Shown: positions 41,150 to 52,542 of the stretch, piece after piece
Layout of the letters: each line of letters opens with the position of its first letter
How positions within the stretch are numbered: the stretch's first letter is position 1
Assembly (NCBI GenBank): GCA_902587515.1
Contig: CACILM010000001.1
Location: 124,001-188,000 of the forward strand
DNA from: an uncultured Pelagibacteraceae bacterium
GTDB taxonomy: Bacteria; Pseudomonadota; Alphaproteobacteria; Pelagibacterales; Pelagibacteraceae
DNA: 64,000 nucleotides
Direction: 5' to 3'
Made by a program: the position numbers and the translations under genes
The notes under the pieces: generated by a model
What the model saw: only the letters and a program-made list of their open reading frames with translations
Database searches by the model: none
What the model was told of the DNA's origin: nothing

Positions 41150-42302
41150 AAATTACTTATTCACTAGCGAGTCGGTTTCCGAAGGTCATCCAGATAAAGT
41201 GTGTGACAGAATCTCTGACATGGTTGTAGATACCTATCTTTCAAAAGATCCTGTATCTAGGGTTGCGTGTGAAACATTAGCAACAACAAACAAGGTTGTC
41301 TTAGCAGGAGAGACTCGAGGTCCTAAATTAGATCAAGATGAACTTATCGATAAAGTAAGAAATTGCATAAAGGACATCGGTTATGATCAAGAAGGTTTTA
41401 GTTGGAAAACTGCAAATATAGAAACTCATTTGCATGAACAATCCTCAGATATAGCGATGGGTGTGGACTCTAAGGAAAATAAAGATGAAGGTGCAGGAGA
41501 CCAAGGCATTATGTTTGGTTATGCTTGTAAAGAAACAGAAGATTTAATGCCTGCTCCGATTCATTATTCCCATAAGGTTTTAAGATTGATGGCAGAAGAT
41601 AGAAAAAGTGGATCCTTAAAAGGAATAGAACCAGATTCGAAAAGTCAGGTTACAATGTTATATGATGATGATAAACCAGTTAAAGTTACTTCTGTTGTAA
41701 TTTCTACTCAACATTCTAAAGACTTAAATCAAGATCAAGTAAAAGAATTAATTATTCCATATATTAAAAAATCTATTCCTGAAAAGTATCTAAAAGATTT
41801 AAATCAAAAGGAAATTTATATAAATCCAACTGGACAATTTATAATCGGAGGGCCAGATGGGGATACAGGTCTGACAGGAAGAAAAATAATAGTTGATACT
41901 TACGGAGGAGCAGCACCTCATGGAGGTGGCGCGTTTTCAGGAAAAGATCCTACAAAAGTAGACAGATCCGCAGCCTATGCTTCAAGATATTTAGCTAAGA
42001 ATATTGTATCGTCTGGAGTTTCTGAAAAATGTTTAATACAGCTTGCCTACGCTATTGGAGTTTCTAAACCTCTTTCTGTATTTATTAAATTAGCTGAAGG
42101 AGATGAAGGTAAAGTAGATAAGGTAAAGAAAATAATTAATGAAAATTTCGATTTATCTCCAAGGGGCATAAGGGAGATGTTAAAACTTAACAATCCCATC
42201 TACCAGGTCACATCAGCATATGGTCACTTTGGAAGAAAACCAACAAATAAAGGTGAATTTTCTTGGGAAAAAACAGATAAAGCAAACTTATTCAAATTGT
42301 AA
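41139..42302 (+). CDS. metK: S-adenosylmethionine synthetase
   Basis: [50 protein letters not shown]. Confidence 0.98.
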   Translation: MATKNYLFTSESVSEGHPDKVCDRISDMVVDTYLSKDPVSRVACETLATTNKVVLAGETRGPKLDQDELIDKVRNCIKDIGYDQEGFSWKTANIETHLHEQSSDIAMGVDSKENKDEGAGDQGIMFGYACKETEDLMPAPIHYSHKVLRLMAEDRKSGSLKGIEPDSKSQVTMLYDDDKPVKVTSVVISTQHSKDLNQDQVKELIIPYIKKSIPEKYLKDLNQKEIYINPTGQFIIGGPDGDTGLTGRKIIVDTYGGAAPHGGGAFSGKDPTKVDRSAAYASRYLAKNIVSSGVSEKCLIQLAYAIGVSKPLSVFIKLAEGDEGKVDKVKKIINENFDLSPRGIREMLKLNNPIYQVTSAYGHFGRKPTNKGEFSWEKTDKANLFKL

Positions 42303-42355
42303 TCTTGAAAAAACCTTAATTTTCTTTTATTAAAGAAATAAATTATTGAAAATAC

Positions 42356-42382
42356 AAAATGGGCACTTGCCCATTTTTTTTT
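42356..42382 (+). terminator. Terminator-like hairpin between metK and nusA (possible attenuator)
   Basis: AAAATGGGCA-CT-TGCCCATTTT followed by T-tract; ends 1 nt before AGGAG and 14 nt before nusA ATG. Confidence 0.85.
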
Positions 42383-42396
42383 AGGAGTTTTAAAAA

Positions 42397-43947
42397 ATGT
42401 TGAATAGAGGTTTAGATAAACTTGAACTTTTAAGAATAGTTGAAGCAGTAGCCAATGAAAAGTCAATTGATAAAGAGCTAGTTATTGGGTCAATGGAAAG
42501 TGCTATTCAAAAAGCTGCATTAACAAAATTTGGAAATGATAACAATATTGAAGTGGTAATTAATAGAGAAAGTGGTGAAATAAAAATTCATAAAGTTCTT
42601 GAGGTTGTTGAAAAAGTTGAGGATGCAGCGAGAGAAATAACCATGGATCAAGCAAAAAAAATTTCACGTGACAGCAGTAATCTTAAATTGGGTGAAAAAG
42701 TTTACGAGGAGCTTCCCCAAATAGATTTCGGTCGTATTGCAGCTCAAAGCGCTAAGCAAGTTATTAGCAGCAGAGTCAGAGAGGCAGAAAAAAATAGACA
42801 GTACGAAGACTTTATAGACAAACAAGGTCAAATTTTAAGTGGAATTATAAAAAGATTAGAATATGGAAATGTAATCATTGATTTAGGAAAAGCAGAAGGT
42901 GTTATCAAAAAAGATGAGCTGATACCTAGAGAGATTTTGAAAACAGGCGATAGGGTAAAAGCATATTGTTATGAAGTTAAAAAAGAATTAAAAGGTCATC
43001 AAATATTTCTTTCACGAGCTCACCCTCAATTTCTTGCAAAACTATTTTTTCAAGAAGTTCCTGAGATTTATGAAGGAACAATCGAGATAAAATCTGTTGC
43101 AAGAGATCCTGGAAGTAGAGCAAAAATTTGTGTCTATTCACAAGATGCTTCAATTGATCCTGTTGGTGCCTGTGTAGGTATGAGAGGCAGCAGAGTTCAA
43201 ACAATAGTTAACGAACTTCATGGAGAAAAAATTGACATAATCAAATGGACAGAAGACTTGCCTACTTTAATTTCTGAGTCTTTATCTCCTGCAGAAATTC
43301 AAAAAGTATTGATAGATCAAGATAATAAAAGAATAGATATAATTTTGACTGAGGAAAATCTTAGTAAGGCTATAGGAAGAAGAGGCCAAAATGTTCGTTT
43401 AGCATCTAAGTTAACTAATTATGAAATTGATATTTTAACTGATAAAGAGGACTCAGAGAGAAGACAAAATGAATTCAAGGAAAGAACAGAGGCCTTGATT
43501 AAAAATTTAGAAGTAGATGAGACTTTAGGACAGCTTTTAGTATCAGAAGGATTTACTTCTGTTGATGAAATTGCACAATCAAAATCTGAGGATATTTCTA
43601 AGATTGATGCAATTGATGAAGAAACTGCATCCGAATTAATTAGCAGGTCAAAAGAAACTTTAGTTAAAGAAAAAGAAGCAGTTGCACTTAAATTAAAAAA
43701 ATTAGGTGTTGATGAAAAACTTATCAATCTCAAGGGAATGACTCAAGGTATGCTGGTTATTTTAGGTCAGAAGAATATTAAAAAACTAAATGATTTTGCA
43801 GACTTATCATCTGATGAACTTATTGGTGGCTTTGATGAAATAAAAGGTAAAAAAATTAGAGTTGAGGGATATTTAGAAGAATTCTCCCTATCAAGAAAAG
43901 AAGCTGATGATTTAATAATGGCAGCAAGAGAGATAGTTTACAAATAA
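42397..43947 (+). CDS. nusA: Transcription termination/antitermination factor NusA
   Basis: S1 and KH domains: ARDPGSRAKICVYSQDASIDPVGACVGMRGSRVQTIVNELHGEKIDIIKW. Confidence 0.98.
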   Translation: MLNRGLDKLELLRIVEAVANEKSIDKELVIGSMESAIQKAALTKFGNDNNIEVVINRESGEIKIHKVLEVVEKVEDAAREITMDQAKKISRDSSNLKLGEKVYEELPQIDFGRIAAQSAKQVISSRVREAEKNRQYEDFIDKQGQILSGIIKRLEYGNVIIDLGKAEGVIKKDELIPREILKTGDRVKAYCYEVKKELKGHQIFLSRAHPQFLAKLFFQEVPEIYEGTIEIKSVARDPGSRAKICVYSQDASIDPVGACVGMRGSRVQTIVNELHGEKIDIIKWTEDLPTLISESLSPAEIQKVLIDQDNKRIDIILTEENLSKAIGRRGQNVRLASKLTNYEIDILTDKEDSERRQNEFKERTEALIKNLEVDETLGQLLVSEGFTSVDEIAQSKSEDISKIDAIDEETASELISRSKETLVKEKEAVALKLKKLGVDEKLINLKGMTQGMLVILGQKNIKKLNDFADLSSDELIGGFDEIKGKKIRVEGYLEEFSLSRKEADDLIMAAREIVYK

Positions 43948-43951
43948 TGTT

Positions 43952-46135
43952 ATGGTTAAAGATAAAAAAAAAACACTCACGATTTCTTCTAATTTAAAAA
44001 AGAAAATTGATACAAGCAATATTCACTCCTCAGGTAAAAAATCTTTTTCAGTAGAGAAAAAAAAACCATTTAGAGGCAATAAAAATCAAAGTAAATTTGG
44101 TTCAGCAACTAACGTAAATTTTAATCCAGATTTGAAGAGAAAAAACTTTGAAAGAAAATTTATTGAACAACAAGCTACAAAAGAATTTATAAAAAAAGAC
44201 AATAAACCAGGGGGAAAAAGTAAACTTAAATTGAAAAATCCAGTTGATAAAAGAGATTTTAAATTGACTGTCTCACGGGCGTTAAACGTTGAAGAAATCG
44301 ACATAAAACAGAGAAGTTTAGCATCAGTGAGACGAGCAAGATTGAAAGAAAAAAAAATCAAACCCGAAGGTGACGAAAAAAAAGAATTTAAAAAAGTTAT
44401 TAAAGAAGTCAAAATCCCGGAGCAAATTACTATTCAAGAACTATCAAATCGGATGGCAGAGAAGTCTAGTGAGATAATTAAATTTTTATTCAATATGAAA
44501 GTAGTTGCTACAATTAATCATAACATTGACAAAGATACTGCAGAGTACATCGTAAAAGAATTTGGTCATAAAGCCATTTTAGAGGAAAAACCCTCTTTCG
44601 AGACAATAAAGTTACAAAAAAATTTGAAAGGAGAGGTTAAAGAAAGGCCACCAGTCGTTACTATCATGGGCCACGTTGATCATGGAAAGACTTCATTATT
44701 AGACGCATTAAGAGATGCTGATGTGGTATCAGGAGAGTTTGGTGGTATAACCCAACATATAGGCGCATACCAAGTAAAGACAAATAATAATAAAATTATT
44801 ACTTTTATAGATACACCAGGTCATGCTGCATTTACAGAGATGCGGGCAAGAGGTTCCAAAATTACAGACATTGTTGTTTTAGTAGTAGCTGCAGATGATG
44901 GAATAAAACCACAAACTGTTGAAGCAATAAAACATGCAAAAGCAGCAAATGTCCCAATTATTGTTGCGATAAATAAATGTGATTTACCTGAAAAAAATAT
45001 AAGTAAAATTAAAAACGATATGATGCAATATGAGTTAATAGCTGAGGATCTTAGCGGAGACACGCTATTTGTTGAAGTGTCGGCTGTTAAAAAAATAAAC
45101 TTAGACAAACTAAAAGAAAGTATTTTACTTCAATCCGAGATTCTTGACCTTAAAGCATCTTTTACAGATAAAGCACGAGGTGTTGTCATCGAGTCTAAAA
45201 TAGATAAAGGAAAAGGTCCAGTTTCCACTATTTTGATAAGTAATGGAAAATTAAGAAGAGGAGATTATTTTATTTGTGGCGATACCTGGGGAAAAATTAG
45301 AGCAATGATTAACCATGAAGGAAAAACAATTAATGAGGCTTTCCCTTCAACACCTGTAGAAATACTAGGAATGAACGACTCAGCTTTTGCTGGTGCAGAA
45401 TTTGTGGTTACAAAAGATGAAGAAGAGGCAAAAAAAATGGCTGAATTTAAGAAAACTGATAATACAAAAAATAATCTTTCAGCAAAAGACAAAACTACTC
45501 TATTCGATACAGCCAAAAATAAAGATGAACTTAATATTGTAATAAAATCAGATGTACATGGCTCAAGTGAGGCACTTAAAATGGCTATCAATAAAATTGA
45601 ACATAAAGAAGTAGAAGCTAAAATAATTTTATCTGATATCGGCATGATTAACGAAACGGATGTATCACTAGCTAAAGCTTCGAATGCTATTTTAATTGGA
45701 TTTAATGTTAAACCAAATAGAGAAGCAAAAAAATTAGCAGAAGATCAAAAAATTGATATTAAATATTTTAATATTATTTATGAAGCATTAGATTATATTG
45801 AAAAATCTCTTTCAGGTCTTTTAGAGCCTGAAATTAAAGAAACAATATTAGGGACAGCTGAGATTCAAAAAATATTTAAAGTATCTAGTGCAGGAAAAAT
45901 TGCTGGATCCAAGGTGTTAACTGGCGAAATTAAATCAAAATCAAAAGCTAGGATAATTAGAGATGGTGTAGTTGTTTATAGCGGTGAAATATCAACTCTA
46001 TTCAGAGAAAAAAACCAAGTCAAAGAAGTAGGAACAGGACTAGAATGCGGTGTAAGCATAAAAGATTTTATAGATTTTAAAGAAAAAGATATAATCGAAT
46101 CGTTTTTATCAGAGAAAATACAAAGATCAATATAA
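43952..46135 (+). CDS. infB: Translation initiation factor IF-2
   Basis: [37 protein letters not shown]. Confidence 0.98.
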   Translation: MVKDKKKTLTISSNLKKKIDTSNIHSSGKKSFSVEKKKPFRGNKNQSKFGSATNVNFNPDLKRKNFERKFIEQQATKEFIKKDNKPGGKSKLKLKNPVDKRDFKLTVSRALNVEEIDIKQRSLASVRRARLKEKKIKPEGDEKKEFKKVIKEVKIPEQITIQELSNRMAEKSSEIIKFLFNMKVVATINHNIDKDTAEYIVKEFGHKAILEEKPSFETIKLQKNLKGEVKERPPVVTIMGHVDHGKTSLLDALRDADVVSGEFGGITQHIGAYQVKTNNNKIITFIDTPGHAAFTEMRARGSKITDIVVLVVAADDGIKPQTVEAIKHAKAANVPIIVAINKCDLPEKNISKIKNDMMQYELIAEDLSGDTLFVEVSAVKKINLDKLKESILLQSEILDLKASFTDKARGVVIESKIDKGKGPVSTILISNGKLRRGDYFICGDTWGKIRAMINHEGKTINEAFPSTPVEILGMNDSAFAGAEFVVTKDEEEAKKMAEFKKTDNTKNNLSAKDKTTLFDTAKNKDELNIVIKSDVHGSSEALKMAINKIEHKEVEAKIILSDIGMINETDVSLAKASNAILIGFNVKPNREAKKLAEDQKIDIKYFNIIYEALDYIEKSLSGLLEPEIKETILGTAEIQKIFKVSSAGKIAGSKVLTGEIKSKSKARIIRDGVVVYSGEISTLFREKNQVKEVGTGLECGVSIKDFIDFKEKDIIESFLSEKIQRSI

Positions 46136-46533
46136 TGGTAAATCAAACAACAAATAGGCCTTTTTCTCAGAGACAACTAAGAGTTGGTGAATTGGTCAAA
46201 CAGAATTTAGGGGAACTATTTATAAGAAATGAGGCAAAAATTCCCTCATTCAATTCCAAACTTACAACAGTTACTGAAGTTAGAATGACCGCTGATCTTA
46301 AAACAGCTAGAGTTTACGTAATTCCTTTAGGGGGAGTAGATACAAAAGAAACTGTAAAAATCTTGACGGAGTACTCTCATCTTGTTAGAAAAGCGCTATC
46401 TAAAAGGCTTGATATAAAGTTTCTTCCTAAGCTCACATTTGTAGAAGATAACTCTTTTGAATATGCTGAAAAGATTGAGAAAATTATAAAGAAAAATAGA
46501 GATAATGATAAAGAAAAAAAAAGATACAATTAA
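46135..46533 (+). CDS. rbfA: Ribosome-binding factor A
   Basis: SQRQLRVGELVKQNLGELFIR...VTEVRMTADLKTARVYVIPLGG. Confidence 0.93.
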   Translation: MVNQTTNRPFSQRQLRVGELVKQNLGELFIRNEAKIPSFNSKLTTVTEVRMTADLKTARVYVIPLGGVDTKETVKILTEYSHLVRKALSKRLDIKFLPKLTFVEDNSFEYAEKIEKIIKKNRDNDKEKKRYN

Positions 46534-46765
46534 ATCTCTGGCTTTACATGGAAAAGATGTAGGTTCAACAGAAATACAAATTGGTTTGTTAACAGATAAA
46601 ATCACAAAGCTATCAGATCATTTTAAAAAATTTAAAAAAGATAAACACTCAACTTTAGGTTTGACAAAATCAGTAAATAAAAGGAAAAGGCTACTTTCTT
46701 ACTTAAAAAAGAAAAATTCTGCGTCTTACCAAAAAGTAATAAAACAACTAAATTTAAGGAAATAA
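46505..46765 (+). CDS. rpsO: 30S ribosomal protein S15
   Basis: [54 protein letters not shown]. Confidence 0.97.
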   Translation: MIKKKKDTIKSLALHGKDVGSTEIQIGLLTDKITKLSDHFKKFKKDKHSTLGLTKSVNKRKRLLSYLKKKNSASYQKVIKQLNLRK

Positions 46766-48831
46766 TGTTTAAGATACATAAGGAAGAGTTAGAAGTTAAT
46801 GGTAAGAAATTAACTCTAGAGACAGGTAGAGTAGCAAGGCAAGCAGATGGTGCTATAATTGCTACATTAGGTGAGACAGTAGTAATCGCAACTGCAGTAG
46901 GAGCTAAAAAAGTTGCCGAAGGTCAAGACTATTTTCCCCTGTCAGTAAATTATCAAGAAAAGTACTATGCAGCTGGTAAAATACCTGGAGGATATTTTAA
47001 AAGAGAAGCTAGACCTACAGAGGCTGAAACATTAATATCGAGATTAATAGATAGACCTATTAGACCTTTATTTCCCTCTGGTTTTATGAATGAAGTTCAA
47101 GTGCTTCCAACAGTTTTATCTTACGACAGTGAAAACCAGCCAGACATTTTATCAATTGTTGCATCTTCTGCAGCTTTAGCTATATCAGGATTACCTTTTT
47201 TAGGTCCGATAGCGGCAAGTAGAGTTGGATATAAAAATGGAAAGTACTTATTAAATCCATCAGTAGAAGAATTAAAAGAGTCCGAGTTAGACTTGGTTGT
47301 TGCTGGAACTAAAGATGCAGTTCTGATGGTAGAGTCAGAAACATCAGGATTATCTGAAAAGATTATGTTAGATGCAGTAAAATTTGGGCATGAAAATTTT
47401 GTACCAATTATTGAAGCAATTGAAAAACTAGCAAAAAAAGCTGGAAAGACAAAATGGGAAGTAGATGAGGTAGATCACTCAAAAATTAAAAAGAAGATAG
47501 CTGAAAAATTTGAAAATGATTTAAGAAGTGCTTTTAAAGAAATTGATAAAAAAAAAAGATCTACAGCTATTTCAGAAATTGAGACACAATGTAAAGAAAT
47601 GTTTGTAGAGGACGAAACTGTCACAGAAAACCATGTAATGAGCCAGTTAAAATCTTTAGAAAAAGATATTGTTAGAACAGCAATTTTAAAAGAAAAGAAA
47701 AGAATTGATGGAAGAGGTTTAGCAGATGTTAGACAGATTAAATGTGAAGTAGGTGTATTACCAAGAACGCATGGATCTGCTTTATTTACAAGAGGAGAAA
47801 CCCAGGCTCTTGTAGTTACTACACTAGGAATGTCGGATGATGAACAAAGATTAGAAAGTCTAGAGGGTATGCAAAGATCAAACTTTATGTTGCACTACAA
47901 TTTTCCTCCATTTTCTGTTGGAGAATGTGGAAGAATAGGTACTGGTAGAAGAGAAATTGGCCATGGAAAACTTGCTTGGAGAGCAATAAATTCAACATTA
48001 CCAAAAAAAGAAAACTTTCCATATACATTGAGAGTAGTTTCAGAAATAACAGAGTCGAATGGATCTTCGTCAATGGCAACAGTGTGTGGAACCTCCTTAT
48101 CGTTAATGGATGCAGGAGTACCTATAAAGGAGCCAGTTGCTGGAATTGCTATGGGGTTGATTAAAGAGGGTGAAGACTTTTCTGTTCTTTCTGACATTTT
48201 AGGGGACGAAGACCATCTAGGAGATATGGATTTTAAAGTTGCTGGCACAAAAAATGGAATTACCTCACTTCAGATGGATATTAAAATTACGGGTATTACT
48301 TTTGAAATAATGCAAAAAGCTTTAGAGCAAGCAAAAATTGGAAGAGAACATATTTTAGGTGAAATGAACAAAGCTATTAAAACTTCAAGAAAAGAGTTTT
48401 CAAAACACACACCAAAAATGGAAACGATAACAGTAGATAAAAAAGATATAGCAACAGTTATAGGTAAAGGTGGAGCAACAATTAGAGAAATAGTCGAAAC
48501 TTCTGGAGCAAAAGTTGATGTAAAAGATACAGGTGAAGTAACTATTGCAGCTTCAGACGAAAACTCAAGAAATAAAGCAATTGAATTTATTAAAAATTTA
48601 GTTGCTAAACCAGAGATGGGTAAAATTTATAAAGGTAAAGTTGTAAAAATTATGGAATTTGGAGCCTTTGTTAATTTTTTAGGAAAACAAGATGGTCTAG
48701 TGCATATATCTGAATTAGCCGCTAAAAGAGTTGCAAAAGTTAACGATGTGGTCAAAGAGGGCGACGAAGTTTCAGTTAAGGTTGTTGGTTTCGATAGAGG
48801 AAAAGTTAAACTATCAATGAAACAGGTATAA
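46765..48831 (+). CDS. pnp: Polyribonucleotide nucleotidyltransferase
   Basis: Two RNase PH domains, KH and S1 ([34 protein letters not shown]). Confidence 0.98.
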   Translation: MFKIHKEELEVNGKKLTLETGRVARQADGAIIATLGETVVIATAVGAKKVAEGQDYFPLSVNYQEKYYAAGKIPGGYFKREARPTEAETLISRLIDRPIRPLFPSGFMNEVQVLPTVLSYDSENQPDILSIVASSAALAISGLPFLGPIAASRVGYKNGKYLLNPSVEELKESELDLVVAGTKDAVLMVESETSGLSEKIMLDAVKFGHENFVPIIEAIEKLAKKAGKTKWEVDEVDHSKIKKKIAEKFENDLRSAFKEIDKKKRSTAISEIETQCKEMFVEDETVTENHVMSQLKSLEKDIVRTAILKEKKRIDGRGLADVRQIKCEVGVLPRTHGSALFTRGETQALVVTTLGMSDDEQRLESLEGMQRSNFMLHYNFPPFSVGECGRIGTGRREIGHGKLAWRAINSTLPKKENFPYTLRVVSEITESNGSSSMATVCGTSLSLMDAGVPIKEPVAGIAMGLIKEGEDFSVLSDILGDEDHLGDMDFKVAGTKNGITSLQMDIKITGITFEIMQKALEQAKIGREHILGEMNKAIKTSRKEFSKHTPKMETITVDKKDIATVIGKGGATIREIVETSGAKVDVKDTGEVTIAASDENSRNKAIEFIKNLVAKPEMGKIYKGKVVKIMEFGAFVNFLGKQDGLVHISELAAKRVAKVNDVVKEGDEVSVKVVGFDRGKVKLSMKQV

Positions 48832-48847
48832 TTATACTCATTCAGTA

Positions 48848-49756
48848 TTGAGAGAAAAAATAAATATAAAAAAAATAGATCAATTAAATCAAAGAGCTTC
48901 CAAAATACTGGAAATCAAAGATGTTTATTTGAATGATACTTTTTTCAAAAGTGTAACAAAATTTATAGAGGAACAAGATCTTAAACCAATTAATCAAATA
49001 ATAAAATTACTTTACTTATCTGGAAACGAAAAGTTTCCTGTTGGTAAAATAATGTTGAATAAAAAAAATAGAAAAATAGTTGGATTTGTGGGTACTTATT
49101 ATTCAATAAGAACTGAAGAAAATGAAAAATTACTTTTTTGTAATATTCATAGCTGGATTGTAGTAAAATCTTTTAGATTGTATTCGTATTATTTAATATC
49201 AGATCTTTTAAATAAAGATATTTCGCTAACAGCTTTTACTCCAATTCAATCTTTGAAGGGACTTTTATTAAAACTTGGATTTAAAAAATTTTTTGTAGTA
49301 GAGCATTTCATTTTTGCTTTAAGCATTTTTAATCTAAAAAAAAATAAATTTAAAATCTTAAATAATGAAACTGAAATAATTTCAAACTTAGATAAAAAAA
49401 CAAAACTTATATTCAAAAATTATCATGACGAAATATATCATAAAATTTTTTTGAAAAATGATTCAGGTGAAAATATTTTTATAATAGGTACAAAAATAAA
49501 AAAAAAGGGTTTTAATGTCTTTAAAATTCTATACATCTCAAATACTAAAATTTTTAAGTCAAACTATAATGAAATCTTAAATATGATAGGCAAAACTTTT
49601 AAAGTACTCTTAATATCTAAGTACTCTTTGGAAAATGAAGATTTTGCCTATTTAAAAAGCAAACTTCTAATTTTTTCTAGGCCAAGAGATTTGTATAGTC
49701 GTGCATCTCATCAAATACAAAGCTACGATATCCTTAACTCTGATCTAATACTTTAA
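48848..49756 (+). CDS. GNAT-like protein of unknown function (TTG start)
   Basis: IKLLYLSGNEKFPVGKIMLNKKNRKIVGFVGTYYSI...LKGLLLKLGFKKFFVVEHFIFAL suggests an acetyltransferase fold; adjacent to a deacetylase-like gene. Confidence 0.45.
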   Translation: MREKINIKKIDQLNQRASKILEIKDVYLNDTFFKSVTKFIEEQDLKPINQIIKLLYLSGNEKFPVGKIMLNKKNRKIVGFVGTYYSIRTEENEKLLFCNIHSWIVVKSFRLYSYYLISDLLNKDISLTAFTPIQSLKGLLLKLGFKKFFVVEHFIFALSIFNLKKNKFKILNNETEIISNLDKKTKLIFKNYHDEIYHKIFLKNDSGENIFIIGTKIKKKGFNVFKILYISNTKIFKSNYNEILNMIGKTFKVLLISKYSLENEDFAYLKSKLLIFSRPRDLYSRASHQIQSYDILNSDLIL

Positions 49757-49785
49757 ATTTTCAAAATATATTTTATAATTATCAA

Positions 49786-50550
49786 ATGCTTAATTATTAC
49801 AAAAATCTTTTTTCAAAGTATACCGGGTTACTTATAAGGATGGATGACATTTCTGAAAATATGCGTTGGGATTACATGGACAAATGTGAATTGTTATTTG
49901 ATAAGTATAAAATAAAACCTCTTTTAGGAGTTATACCAATTAATAGAGATCCAGAACTTCTGAAATATCCTAGGAATGATAAATTTTGGGAAAGAGTGAT
50001 CAGTTGGAAAAACAAAGGTTGGGAAATCGCAATGCACGGTTGTCATCATTTGTATACTCAAAAATCTTACAAAAAAGATATATTTAACTATGGAGGTAAC
50101 TCTGAATTTTATGGCTTAGATTATTCTGACCAATTAAAAAAAATAAAAACTGGTTCTTTGGAATTCACAAAAAGAAAAATTCCAATCAGAAGTTTTTTTG
50201 CTCCTAATCATAATTATGATAAAAACACTTTAAAAGCCTTAAAAGAAGATGGAATAAAAATCATTATCGATGGATATGGACTTTTTCCTTATTTTAAATA
50301 TGAGTTACTTTTTATTCCGCAACTTTTCTATAAAGAAATATTCTTACCTTTTGGTATTCAAGCTACGCAAATACATATAAATTATTGGGAGTCTCATAAT
50401 TTACAGAGATTCGAAAAATTTTTAGAAAATTATCACAAAAAAATCAAGGATTTAGATTATATGGTAAGTATTGCCTCAAAAAATTATTTACAAAGTTTTA
50501 CCAATTTATTTGTTGAGAAGACTATAAAAACTGTCAGAATTTTTAAGTAA
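49786..50550 (+). CDS. DUF2334-type polysaccharide deacetylase-like protein
   Basis: LIRMDDISENMRWDYMDK, WEIAMHGCHHLYTQ, RSFFAPNHNYDKNTLKAL. Confidence 0.75.
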   Translation: MLNYYKNLFSKYTGLLIRMDDISENMRWDYMDKCELLFDKYKIKPLLGVIPINRDPELLKYPRNDKFWERVISWKNKGWEIAMHGCHHLYTQKSYKKDIFNYGGNSEFYGLDYSDQLKKIKTGSLEFTKRKIPIRSFFAPNHNYDKNTLKALKEDGIKIIIDGYGLFPYFKYELLFIPQLFYKEIFLPFGIQATQIHINYWESHNLQRFEKFLENYHKKIKDLDYMVSIASKNYLQSFTNLFVEKTIKTVRIFK

Positions 50551-51328
50551 TATTTTTTGGATCTGGCATTCCTACTTTATTGTATCCGGCATCGACGTAA
50601 TGTATTTCTCCAGTTACTCCTGCAGCAAGATCACTTAATAAATATAAAGCTGAATTACCTACATCATTAATATCAACATTTCTTTTTAAAAAGGAATGAT
50701 CTTCATTCCATTTATATAAAAACTTGGCATCACCTATAGCAGAGGCAGCTAAAGTTTTTATAGGTCCCGCACTAATTGCATTAACACGAATTTTCTTTTG
50801 TCCTAAATCTCTAGCTAAATATTTTACACTAGCTTCTAAGGCTGATTTACAAACACCCATTACATTGTAATTAGGAATTGCTTTACTAGACTCATAAGTT
50901 AACGTTAACAAACTTCCATTTTCTCTCATAATTTTAGATGCCTCTTTTGAAACTTCTGTGAAGGAGAAACATGAAATAAGCATACTTCTTAAAAAGTTGT
51001 CTCTTGAAGTGTTTAAATACTCTCCTGATAACTCGGACTTATCCGAAAAAGCTACAGCATGAACAACAAAATCTATATTTCCCCATTTCTCTTTTATTTC
51101 CGCAAACATTTTAGTCACGTCATTTTTTTGTTCTACATCACAACTAAAAGTAACTTTAGAGTTTAATTTTTCTGCCAATGGAATCACTCTTTTTTTTAAT
51201 GCATCACCTAAATAAGTAAATGCTAATTCTGCACCAGCTTCTGAGAGTTTTTGAGATATACCCCAAGCTATAGAACGTTCATTAGCAACACCCATTATTA
51301 AGCCTTTTTTTCCTTTCATTAAATTCAT
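50543..51328 (-). CDS. fabI: Enoyl-ACP reductase (NADH) FabI
   Basis: GKKGLIMGVANERSIAWGISQKLSEAGAELAFTYLGDA, YNVMGVCKSALEASVKYLARDLG. Confidence 0.96.
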   Translation of the reverse strand: MNLMKGKKGLIMGVANERSIAWGISQKLSEAGAELAFTYLGDALKKRVIPLAEKLNSKVTFSCDVEQKNDVTKMFAEIKEKWGNIDFVVHAVAFSDKSELSGEYLNTSRDNFLRSMLISCFSFTEVSKEASKIMRENGSLLTLTYESSKAIPNYNVMGVCKSALEASVKYLARDLGQKKIRVNAISAGPIKTLAASAIGDAKFLYKWNEDHSFLKRNVDINDVGNSALYLLSDLAAGVTGEIHYVDAGYNKVGMPDPKNIT

Positions 51329-51330
51329 AA

Positions 51331-52542
51331 TTATACCTTTTCAAAAACTAAAGTAGCGTTCGTTCCTCCGAAACCAAAACTATTTGACATTATAGAATTT
51401 AAACTTACTTCTTTTTCGACCGTGGTCACAATTGGATATTTTTTTGCCTCTTCGTCCATATCATTTATATTAGCAGAAGCAGCTATAAAATTATTTTTCA
51501 TCATAATTAAACTATAAATAGCCTCGTGGACTGAGGTAGCTCCCAGAGAGTGACCTGCAAGAGATTTTGTCGAGCTAATTTTTGGTTTGTAATCTTTGAA
51601 AACTTCTCCTACAGCTTTTAATTCAGTTATGTCTCCAACAGGCGTAGAAGTACCGTGAGTATTAATGTAATCAATTTTATTTTTTGCTGAGTTCAAAGCC
51701 ATCTTCATGCATCTAACCGCACCTTCACCTGACGGAGCAACCATATCATAACCATCTGATGTGGCTCCATAGCCAGTTAACTCTGCATATATTTTTGCAC
51801 CTCTTGATTTAGCATGCTCATATTCCTCCAAAACCAAAACTCCACCACCACCTGAGATAACGAAACCATCTCGAGTTTTATCATATGGCCTTGAAGCTTT
51901 TTCAGGGGTATCATTATATTTTGAAGATAAAGCAGTCATGGCATCGAACATGGCAGTCATTGCGAAATGAACTTCATCACTGCCACCTGCAAAAATAATT
52001 TTTTGTTTCCCCAGTTGAATTAATTCCATTGCGTTACCGATGCAATGCCCACTAGTTGCACATGCAGAACTAATAGTATAGTTAACTCCTTTAATTTTAA
52101 AAGGCACTGCAAGAGTTGCTGAAGCTGTACTCGACATCGTTCTTGGAACTACAAATGGTCCCATTCTTTTCGGACTTTTTTCTCTTGTTTTGTCTGCCGC
52201 TAATATCACGTTTTCTATTGAAGGACCACCTGATCCCATAATCATTCCAGTCGATATGTTGCTCACATCCTTCTCTCCTAGCCCAGAGTCTTTAACTGCT
52301 TCATTCATCGAAATATAATTATAAGCAGACCCTGGACCCATAAATCTAATGAATTTTCTATCTACGTGATCTTCCAATTTGATATTTGGTTTACCATGAA
52401 CATGACTTTTTAAATTGTATTCTTTGTATTCTTCAGCAAATGTTATTCCTGATCTTGCATTCAACAATGATTTATAAACTTCTTCTTGATTATTTCCCAA
52501 ACAAGAAACTACACCTAATCCAGTAACTACTACTCTTTTCAT
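51331..52542 (-). CDS. fabB: Beta-ketoacyl-ACP synthase (FabB type)
   Basis: [62 protein letters not shown]. Confidence 0.93.
   Translation of the reverse strand: MKRVVVTGLGVVSCLGNNQEEVYKSLLNARSGITFAEEYKEYNLKSHVHGKPNIKLEDHVDRKFIRFMGPGSAYNYISMNEAVKDSGLGEKDVSNISTGMIMGSGGPSIENVILAADKTREKSPKRMGPFVVPRTMSSTASATLAVPFKIKGVNYTISSACATSGHCIGNAMELIQLGKQKIIFAGGSDEVHFAMTAMFDAMTALSSKYNDTPEKASRPYDKTRDGFVISGGGGVLVLEEYEHAKSRGAKIYAELTGYGATSDGYDMVAPSGEGAVRCMKMALNSAKNKIDYINTHGTSTPVGDITELKAVGEVFKDYKPKISSTKSLAGHSLGATSVHEAIYSLIMMKNNFIAASANINDMDEEAKKYPIVTTVEKEVSLNSIMSNSFGFGGTNATLVFEKV

Noticed and set aside
41090-41150. Possible SAM riboswitch before metK
   Set aside because: metK starts inside the 3' end of lnt with no leader space for a riboswitch.
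42662-42673. Third CACGTGA parS-like core (TTTCACGTGACA) in nusA
   Set aside because: The right half-site is broken and it lies far from parAB; likely chance occurrence of CACGTG.
43419-45645. Antisense ORFs of 95-126 aa inside nusA/infB
   Set aside because: Serine/phenylalanine-rich translations are typical of the reverse of K/E-rich genes in AT-rich DNA.
47885-48248. ORFs antisense to or out of frame with pnp
   Set aside because: pnp coding frame is unambiguous; no independent evidence.
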